Below, in pieces: positions 1 through 5,086 of a DNA stretch of 5,086 nucleotides (position 1 is the first letter of the stretch; each line of letters begins with the position of its first letter). The notes beneath the pieces were generated by a model, which worked only from the letters and a program-made list of their open reading frames with translations, was not told the DNA's origin and did no database searches. Position numbers and translations under genes: made by a program. The DNA comes from an uncultured Collinsella sp. (GTDB taxonomy: Bacteria > Actinomycetota > Coriobacteriia > Coriobacteriales > Coriobacteriaceae): NCBI GenBank assembly GCA_902478865.1, contig CABSNA010000107.1, positions 1 through 5,086 on the forward strand. The letters are read 5' to 3'.

Positions 1-19
1 AGATGTGTATAAGAGACAG
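1..19. other. Tn5 mosaic end / Nextera adapter remnant (not genomic)
   Basis: The first 19 bases are AGATGTGTATAAGAGACAG, which is exactly the transposase mosaic end carried by Nextera-type sequencing adapters. It sits at the very edge of the window and runs straight into the priA reading frame without any transposon genes. The simplest reading is untrimmed adapter at a read or contig end. Genomic sequence starts at base 20, and these 19 bases should not be translated as part of priA. Confidence 0.96.
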
Positions 20-581
20 GCGTATAGTCGAAACCCTCGGGCGTGAGCATGACCCAGCGGTTTTGGATAGGCTTGACGGCGGGGCGCTCAACGGCCCACA
101 CGCCGTCACCGCCCTTGACCACGCGCGGGCTTCCACCCGGGGGCAAGAACAAACGCAGGCACTCGGAAAGCGTTGCGACGTACTCGCGGCTCATCCAGCG
201 TGCGATACGGGCAGCCTCGGCGGTAAAGAGCGGTTTGCTGAGGATGGCTTCGACGGGCTTAATACGCGAAAGGTCGAGGGCGTTGTTGCCCTGCAGGTCT
301 CCCAGCTCAGGCGCAATGTCGACGATATAGCCCGCGGCAGCACGGTTACCAAAGTGGACCAGGACCGTGGATCCGATCTGCGCCTCGTTGGCAAGGGACC
401 GGGGGATACCGTAGGCGAATGGCTCGGACAGCGCACGGGTCGGGATGTCGAGGACCACGCTCGCGTAGGCGGCAACGGGCTCGGGCGCGGACTCGGGCTT
501 GGCCTGCTCGGCCGAGCGGTCGGGCTTTTCGAGGGCCTGTTTTGGTTCCGGCGAACCAAACAGCGAAAGTTGCTCGGCCAT
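20..581 (-). CDS. priA: Primosomal protein N' (PriA), N-terminal part, truncated at the contig edge
   Basis: PriA recognises stalled forks and D-loops and reloads the replicative helicase. Only the first 187 codons are present; the rest is lost where the adapter begins. After a Glu/Pro/Ala/Lys-rich leader (residues 1-38) the protein shows the PriA 3'-DNA-binding domain: a SVVLDIPT strand (41-48), then PFAYGIP (54-60), then IGSTVLVHFGNR (69-80) and GYIVD (84-88). The next region has RWMSREYVATLSECLRLFLPPG at 128-149, which matches the conserved PriA segment of the type 'W..yY...l.e.lrl.LPPG' before the winged-helix part. The helicase domain, the Walker motifs and the zinc-binding cysteines would lie beyond the edge, so helicase competence cannot be judged. 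The ATG at 581-579 has a perfect AGGAGGT upstream. It follows gltX on the same strand, with a terminator between them. The family call is from motif recognition and is fairly firm. Confidence 0.9.
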
Positions 582-590
582 GGCCCCAGC

Positions 591-597
591 ACCTCCT
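591..597 (-). promoter_or_regulatory. Strong Shine-Dalgarno sequence of priA
   Basis: On the minus strand AGGAGGT lies 9 bases before the ATG at 581. It is a full match to the anti-Shine-Dalgarno core and fixes the priA start. I see no convincing -35/-10 pair between this site and the preceding terminator, so transcription may come from readthrough of gltX or from a promoter inside the gltX 3' end. Confidence 0.85.
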
Positions 598-610
598 ATC
601 CCATACGTCT

Positions 611-647
611 ACAGAAACAAGAGCCCCGCTCTGAGTGAACGGGGCTC
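611..647 (-). terminator. Intrinsic terminator of gltX, between gltX and priA
   Basis: Read on the minus strand, GAGCCCCG (647-640), an 11-base loop and CGGGGCTC (628-621) form an 8-bp GC-rich stem, followed directly by TTGTTTCTGT (620-611). The hairpin begins 23 bases after the gltX stop. The T-rich side faces priA, so the terminator works in the gltX direction. The T tract is interrupted, which would allow some readthrough into priA. On the plus strand the bases after the stem are not T-rich. Confidence 0.8.
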
Positions 648-670
648 GGATACATACATTTGCGCAGCGA

Positions 671-2146
671 TTACAGCGCCATCGTGCGGGCGCGGTCGAT
701 GCGCGCCAGGCAGTCGTCGCGGCCGACGAGCGCCATGGTCTCGCCCAGCGGAGGACTCACCATGTTGCCGCAGACGGCGACGCGCACGGCCTGGAACACC
801 ACGCGCTTCTTAAGGTCCATCTGCTCGGGAAGCGGCTCAAGCGCGGCGTCAATGTTGACAGCCGTCCACTCGTCCACGCCCTCGAGCGCGGCCTTGGCGG
901 CATCCAGAATGGCACCCATGCCTTCCTTGGCCAGGCCCTTGTTGACGGACTTCTCGTCATACTCAAGCGTCTCGGCCGTAGCAAAGATGGGAGCGGCGAC
1001 GGTCACGGCGTCGGCCGGCATCTTGGTGCGCGGCTTAACGATGGCAGCAAGCGCATCGATCCAATCCTCGCCGTACTCGACATTACCCTCGATAAGACCC
1101 GCCTCGTGCAGCTCGGGGACCATGATCTCATCGGCAAACTGAGCATCGGACATGCCATTGATGTACTCGGCATTAACCCAATCAAGCTTCTTGGGGTCGA
1201 AGGTCGCCGGGTTCTTGGAGATGCGGTCGAGCGAGAACTTGCTGGCCAGGACATCGCGCGGGATGATCGTAGTCTCGCCGTCGAGCGACCAGCCGAGCAG
1301 CGCCAGATAGTTGACGAAGGCGTCGGACAGGTAACCGGCGTCGCGGTACTCCTCCACCGAGGTGGCGCCGTGGCGCTTGGAGAGCTTTTTGCCGTCGGCA
1401 CCCAAGATCATGGAGATGTGGGCGAACGTGGGCACGGGCGCGCCGAGGGCCTCGTAGACCATGACCTGACGCGGGGTGTTGGACAGGTGGTCGTCGCCGC
1501 GGATGACATGGGTGATCTTCATCATGGCGTCGTCGACGACAGTCGCGAAGTTGTACGTGGGCGTGCCATCGGAGCGGAAGATGACAAAGTCGTCGAGCTC
1601 CTTGGCATCGAAGGTCACCTCGCCGTGGACGGCATCGTGGATAACGACGTCGCCGCGGTCCTCGGGCACCTTGATGCGAAGGACGTAGGACTCGCCGGCC
1701 TCGATGCGACGGCGGGCCTTCTCGGGATCAAGATTGCGGCAACGGCGCTGATAGCCCTGGAAGGGGTCCTTGCGCTCCTGCGCGGCCTTGCGGTCGGCGT
1801 CGAGCTGCTCCTTGGTGCAGAAGCAGGGATAGGCCTTGCCCTCGTCCCAAAGCTTCTGGGCGGCCTGCTTGTACAGGTCCAGGCGCTCGGTCTGGGCGTA
1901 GGGGCCATAGTCGCCGCCCACCTCGGGGCCCTCGTCCCAGTCCAGGCCCAGCCAACGCATGGCGCGCAGGATGATCTGCGTGTTCTCGTCGGTAGAGCGG
2001 GTGGGGTCGGTGTCGTCGATGCGCAGGATGAACGTGCCGCCGTTTGCACGGGCGAAAGCCCAGTTATAGATAGCGGTGCGGGCGCCGCCGATGTGCAGCT
2101 TGCCCGTCGGTGAGGGTGCAAAGCGGACGCGAACGTCTGATGCCAT
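671..2146 (-). CDS. gltX: Glutamyl-tRNA synthetase (class I aminoacyl-tRNA synthetase)
   Basis: This cytoplasmic enzyme charges tRNA-Glu with glutamate using ATP. The 491-residue product has the usual length for bacterial GluRS. It opens with RVRFAPSPTGKLHIGGART, whose HIGG (18-21) is the HIGH-type ATP motif. LRIDDTDPTRS (41-51) is the glutamate-site signature of the family. C108, C110 and C136, with Y132 four residues before the last, resemble the zinc-binding insertion seen in some GluRS enzymes. TYNFATVVDD (197-206) and HVIRGDDHLSNTPRQ (213-227) are conserved Rossmann-fold segments, and KKLSKRHG (253-260) is the KMSKS loop. Residues from about 300 on form the C-terminal anticodon-binding region. 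The start is set at 2146, not at the in-frame ATG 13 codons upstream (2185), because only the former has a Shine-Dalgarno site and the protein family begins just before RVRFAPSPTG. Whether it also charges tRNA-Gln (non-discriminating type) cannot be told here. Confidence 0.97.
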   Translation of the reverse strand: MASDVRVRFAPSPTGKLHIGGARTAIYNWAFARANGGTFILRIDDTDPTRSTDENTQIILRAMRWLGLDWDEGPEVGGDYGPYAQTERLDLYKQAAQKLWDEGKAYPCFCTKEQLDADRKAAQERKDPFQGYQRRCRNLDPEKARRRIEAGESYVLRIKVPEDRGDVVIHDAVHGEVTFDAKELDDFVIFRSDGTPTYNFATVVDDAMMKITHVIRGDDHLSNTPRQVMVYEALGAPVPTFAHISMILGADGKKLSKRHGATSVEEYRDAGYLSDAFVNYLALLGWSLDGETTIIPRDVLASKFSLDRISKNPATFDPKKLDWVNAEYINGMSDAQFADEIMVPELHEAGLIEGNVEYGEDWIDALAAIVKPRTKMPADAVTVAAPIFATAETLEYDEKSVNKGLAKEGMGAILDAAKAALEGVDEWTAVNIDAALEPLPEQMDLKKRVVFQAVRVAVCGNMVSPPLGETMALVGRDDCLARIDRARTMAL

Positions 2147-2152
2147 GGAAAT

Positions 2153-2157
2153 CTCCT
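2153..2157 (-). promoter_or_regulatory. gltX ribosome binding site deciding the start
   Basis: On the minus strand AGGAG lies 6 bases before the ATG at 2146, within TCGAGGAGATTTCCATG. The in-frame ATG at 2185 lies within a few bases of the predicted transcription start and has no comparable site, so the downstream ATG is preferred. Confidence 0.8.
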
Positions 2158-2186
2158 CGATTGCAGGATGGATGTCTAACCGCATC

Positions 2187-2217
2187 AGTATAAAGCATCA
2201 AAGCAACCTCCGCACAA
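2187..2217 (-). promoter_or_regulatory. Candidate gltX promoter
   Basis: On the minus strand TTGTGC (2217-2212) and TATACT (2192-2187) are separated by 19 bases. The -10 matches the sigma-70-type consensus at five of six positions; the -35 keeps only the TTG and the spacer is long. Transcription would begin near 2180, giving a leader of roughly 34 bases before the ATG at 2146. The -35 ends only three bases from the palindromic repeat cluster that starts at 2221. Assignment is by eye. Confidence 0.45.
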
Positions 2218-2220
2218 AGG

Positions 2221-2350
2221 GCACCGACCTACTCATTGGGGACAGACTTAAATGACCAGTCTTTGGGCAACCTGTCGGCACTTAGGCAAGGCTGATCATT
2301 TAAGTCTGTCCCCAATGAGTAATTTAAGTCTGTCCCCAATGAGTAGGTGC
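2221..2350. repeat. Palindromic repeat cluster, REP-like, between gltX and metK
   Basis: A 24-bp unit occurs three times. Two exact copies stand in direct tandem (2298-2321 and 2322-2345), and a third, perfectly inverted, copy lies at 2230-2253. The core reads AAGTCTGTCCCCAATGAG. The inverted copy pairs with the first tandem copy over about 30 bp with one mismatch (2230-2259 against 2292-2321) around a 32-base loop. It can instead pair with the second copy around a 68-base loop, with short GCACC/GGTGC extensions at the outer ends (2221-2225 and 2346-2350). No T tract follows either arm, so this is not an obvious terminator. The design recalls REP-type elements mobilised by IS200-like Y1 transposases (RAYT), several of which have TCTGTCCCC-like cores; that link is from memory and is inference. 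No transposase is present. The cluster separates the two divergent promoters. Confidence 0.85.
2298..2345 (+). repeat. Exact tandem duplication of a 24-bp unit
   Basis: Bases 2298-2321 and 2322-2345 are identical, with no spacer between them. They form the right side of the palindromic cluster, so the single left arm has two equal pairing partners. This looks like duplication of one arm by slippage or recombination, or insertion of one element into another. Confidence 0.95.
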
Positions 2351-2358
2351 GGAAAGGG

Positions 2359-2386
2359 TGTGAATGTTGGATTTACGCGCTATGAT
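2359..2386 (+). promoter_or_regulatory. Candidate metK promoter
   Basis: TATGAT at 2381-2386 matches the -10 consensus at five of six positions. The only hexamer at suitable spacing is TGTGAA (2359-2364, spacer 16), a poor -35. Transcription would start near 2392 and leave a leader of about 60 bases containing the hairpin at 2405-2431. The weak -35 means the site may need an activator or may not be the main promoter. Confidence 0.4.
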
Positions 2387-2404
2387 ATGCCCTTGCATAC
2401 AGAG

Positions 2405-2441
2405 CCCGGCGGAATGGTAACGGTCGCCGGGACACGTTTTT
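2405..2441 (+). promoter_or_regulatory. metK leader hairpin followed by a five-T run
   Basis: CCCGGCG (2405-2411) and CGCCGGG (2425-2431) form a 7-bp GC stem with a 13-base loop. After five bases comes TTTTT (2437-2441), and then the metK Shine-Dalgarno site at 2444-2448. The layout resembles a weak intrinsic terminator or attenuator, but the T run is offset from the stem and I see no clear antiterminator. It may simply be a leader hairpin affecting translation or mRNA stability. I cannot match it to any known SAM riboswitch class. Confidence 0.4.
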
Positions 2442-2453
2442 GAAAGGACAATC

Positions 2454-3734
<1,281 letters not shown>

Positions 3735-3772
3735 ATAGGTTCACAGAGCCCAGACAGCAAAGCATTAGAACC

Positions 3773-3811
3773 AAAAGAAGTACCGGCCCCAACCGGTACT
3801 TCTTTTTATTT
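3773..3811 (+). terminator. Strong intrinsic terminator after metK
   Basis: AAAAGAAGTACCGG (3773-3786) and CCGGTACTTCTTTT (3793-3806) form a perfect 14-bp stem with the six-base loop CCCCAA. The run TTTTTATTT (3803-3811) overlaps and follows the stem end. It begins 39 bases after the metK stop and should isolate metK from the dehydratase gene. The A-rich left flank gives some T-rich character on the minus strand too, but no minus-strand gene runs into it. Confidence 0.93.
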
Positions 3812-3869
3812 ACACGGTGGTGTGAATATTTCGATGCGCAATGAACAGCACGTCCCCAGCTGATGAATT

Positions 3870-3900
3870 TTGACATCCAGCCACTCCAACCATGTATCCT
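3870..3900 (+). promoter_or_regulatory. Candidate promoter of the serine dehydratase gene
   Basis: A perfect TTGACA (3870-3875) is followed after 19 bases by TATCCT (3895-3900), which keeps four of six -10 bases. Transcription would start near 3907, inside the left arm of the long palindrome, so nearly the whole palindrome would be transcribed as an untranslated leader of about 140 bases. The spacer is two bases longer than ideal, which suggests a modest or factor-assisted promoter. Confidence 0.5.
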
Positions 3901-4032
3901 AAGTTCCGAGGGCTTTGGTATTTGGTCGATCGCGAGTTCCGCACGAGCCGGAGGCCACTTAATGTGGCCTCCGTGCGAGCCAGGACTGTAGAGCAGACGA
4001 CCAAATACCAAAGCCCTCGGAACGACGGGATA
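3895..4032. repeat. Long near-symmetric palindrome upstream of the serine dehydratase gene
   Basis: The outer arms 3903-3928 and 3998-4023 are perfect inverted repeats of 26 bp. Past a small internal loop (TAA on the left, GACG on the right) the symmetry resumes with TATCC (3895-3899) against GGATA (4028-4032). Inside, GGAGGCCAC (3950-3958) pairs with GTGGCCTCC (3964-3972) around the five-base loop TTAAT. Bulged GCACG/CGTGC (3941-3945 and 3972-3976) and AGTTCC/GGACT (3935-3940 and 3983-3987) helices join the two parts. The whole 138 bases is thus one imperfect palindrome centred near 3962. It ends five bases before the Shine-Dalgarno site at 4037. No T tract follows either arm, no direct target duplication is evident at its ends, and it encodes no credible protein. 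It could be a MITE-like insertion or a structured mRNA leader. The pairing is seen directly; the role is unknown. Confidence 0.9.
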
Positions 4033-4046
4033 GAACAGGAGCGCAT

Positions 4047-5086
4047 ATGGCAGGCAAGCCGCAAACACTAGCTACGACCTCGGCATTCGAGATTTTGGGG
4101 CCCGTCATGGTCGGTCCCAGCTCATCGCACACCGCTGGCGCCCTGCGCTGCGCACAAGTTGCCGCCAGCCTGCTGGAAGGCCGCATCACCAAAGTCACCT
4201 TTGGCCTGTGGAACTCCTTTGCCCACACCTACCGCGGCCACGGCACCGATCGTGCGCTCGTCGCGGGCATCCTGGGCCTCGACACCGATGACGAGAACAT
4301 CAAGCAGGCCTTCGACCTCGCGCACGAGCAGGGCCTCGAATATCACTTTGACATCAAGGGCGACGACGCCTCCATCCACCCCAACACCGTCGACATCGAC
4401 ATGGTCGACGACACGGGCGCCACGGCCCAGGTCCGCGGTGAGAGCCTGGGCGGCGGCAAGATGCGCATCAGCCGCATTAACGGCGTCGGCGTCGACATCT
4501 CGGGCATGTACTCCACACTCTTCGTGGCGCACTACGACGTCCCCGGCGTGCTCGCCGCGCTCACGAACCTGCTCGCCTACGCACACGTGAACATCGCCTT
4601 CTGCCGCACCTACCGCACCGAAGTGGGCGGCCAGGCCTACTCCGTCTTTGAGACCGACGGCGCGCCCGACGACACCGTCGTCCCCATGCTCCGCAAACTC
4701 GACAATGTCGATTACGCGACCTTTATCGAGCTCCCCGGTTCTGCCTCGTCGCTCTCCCCCGGTGTCTCGGCAAAGGAGATCTTCGACGACGGCGAGCAGC
4801 TGCTCGATGCGTGCGCCGAGCTCGGCCTGAATATCGGCGCCGTTATGGCCGTGCGCGAGGCGCGTCTGACCGGCGAGGCCCACGCCGTCGCCGCCATGCG
4901 CCGCGTGCTCGACGTCATGCGCGAGGAGACCACGGCCCCCATCGCCAATCCGCAGCGCTCGCTCGGCGGGCTTATCGGCGGCGAGGCTAAGCTCGTCGAT
5001 GCCACCGGCCGCAACGACCTTAGCTCCAGTTTAATGGGCGCCGTACAGACCGAAGCCGTGGCACGTGCCATGGCCGTACTTGAGCG
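4047..5086 (+). CDS. L-serine dehydratase (iron-sulfur type), beta-ACT-alpha fusion, truncated at the right edge
   Basis: The enzyme deaminates L-serine to pyruvate and ammonia using an oxygen-sensitive [4Fe-4S] cluster. 346 codons are present and the frame is open to the window end. Residues 11-150 form the beta domain, with the signature ILGPVMVGPSSSHTAGALR (16-34) and GGGKMRISRING (135-146). Residues about 157-225 look like an ACT ligand-binding domain: LFVAHYDVPGVLAALTNLLA, then VNIAFCRTYR and GGQAYSVFETD. From about 243 the alpha (catalytic) domain starts: AKEIFDDGEQLL, then AVMAVREARLTG, and RSLGGLIGGEAKL (304-316), matching the S.sGl.GG.a.KL segment of SdaAA. The cluster cysteines would lie beyond the edge. 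The ATG follows AGGAG (4037-4041) by five bases. In Bacillus-type organisms beta-ACT (SdaAB) and alpha (SdaAA) are separate chains, so the fusion is notable. sdaA would be the likely symbol, but fused forms are named inconsistently. Confidence 0.93.
   Translation, partial: MAGKPQTLATTSAFEILGPVMVGPSSSHTAGALRCAQVAASLLEGRITKVTFGLWNSFAHTYRGHGTDRALVAGILGLDTDDENIKQAFDLAHEQGLEYHFDIKGDDASIHPNTVDIDMVDDTGATAQVRGESLGGGKMRISRINGVGVDISGMYSTLFVAHYDVPGVLAALTNLLAYAHVNIAFCRTYRTEVGGQAYSVFETDGAPDDTVVPMLRKLDNVDYATFIELPGSASSLSPGVSAKEIFDDGEQLLDACAELGLNIGAVMAVREARLTGEAHAVAAMRRVLDVMREETTAPIANPQRSLGGLIGGEAKLVDATGRNDLSSSLMGAVQTEAVARAMAVLE

Noticed and set aside
635..2113. A 492-codon open frame on the plus strand opposite gltX
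   Set aside because: It is a mirror frame of gltX produced by strong GC-ending codon bias. It has repetitive Val/Gly/Leu/Asp-rich composition, no ribosome binding site and no recognisable domain.
2221..2350. CRISPR array
   Set aside because: The repeats are two abutting direct copies plus one inverted copy, without regular unique spacers or cas genes.
2252..2443. A 63-codon plus-strand frame before metK with repeated LSLSPMS
   Set aside because: The peptide repeat is just the translation of the 24-bp tandem DNA repeat; there is no ribosome binding site and the frame ends in the metK leader.
2387..2453. Known SAM riboswitch upstream of metK
   Set aside because: The leader is only about 60 bases and lacks the conserved cores of the SAM aptamer classes I know; only a simple hairpin is visible.
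3903..4023. The palindrome as an intrinsic terminator
   Set aside because: No T run follows the stem on either strand, and a strong terminator already lies at 3773-3811.
3903..4023. Inverted repeats flanking an invertible phase-variation promoter
   Set aside because: The 69 bases between the arms are themselves nearly palindromic and contain no -35/-10 pair, so inversion would change almost nothing. No recombinase gene is nearby.
3901..4046. T-box or other known riboswitch before the serine dehydratase gene
   Set aside because: I found no T-box AGGGTGG-type motif or other known aptamer core, and no terminator/antiterminator pair.
4122..4883. A 253-codon open frame on the minus strand opposite the serine dehydratase gene
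   Set aside because: Same bias-shadow pattern; the plus-strand frame carries clear family signatures.

Overview
The window looks like a chromosomal housekeeping region from a GC-rich actinomycete, most plausibly a Coriobacteriia member such as a Collinsella-like gut bacterium. This placement is inference. It rests on the strong preference for G/C-ending codons, on metK lying close to priA (a linkage known in Actinobacteria), and on the Coriobacteria-like protein sequences. No marker gene settles it. The first 19 bases are not genomic: they match the Tn5 mosaic end used in Nextera-type libraries, so the left edge is a read or contig end.

Layout, left to right: (1) the 5' part of priA on the minus strand, entering the adapter; (2) an intrinsic terminator; (3) complete gltX (glutamyl-tRNA synthetase) on the minus strand; (4) a 307-base divergent intergenic region holding a gltX promoter candidate, a palindromic repeat cluster (three copies of one 24-bp unit, two in exact tandem and one inverted), a metK promoter candidate and a hairpin next to the metK ribosome binding site; (5) complete metK (S-adenosylmethionine synthetase) on the plus strand, ended by a strong intrinsic terminator; (6) a 312-base gap containing a promoter candidate and a long near-symmetric palindrome with 26-bp perfect outer arms; (7) the 5' two-thirds or so of an iron-sulfur L-serine dehydratase, apparently a beta-ACT-alpha fusion, running off the right edge.

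The genes do not form one pathway. gltX charges glutamate onto tRNA, metK makes S-adenosylmethionine, priA restarts replication forks, and the last gene deaminates serine to pyruvate. gltX and priA are codirectional and may be partly coupled by readthrough of the terminator between them. metK and the dehydratase gene are separated by a strong terminator and appear to be independent units. I found no new multi-gene defence or mobile system. The parts not explained by ordinary genes are the two intergenic palindromic elements, and these deserve the closest look.
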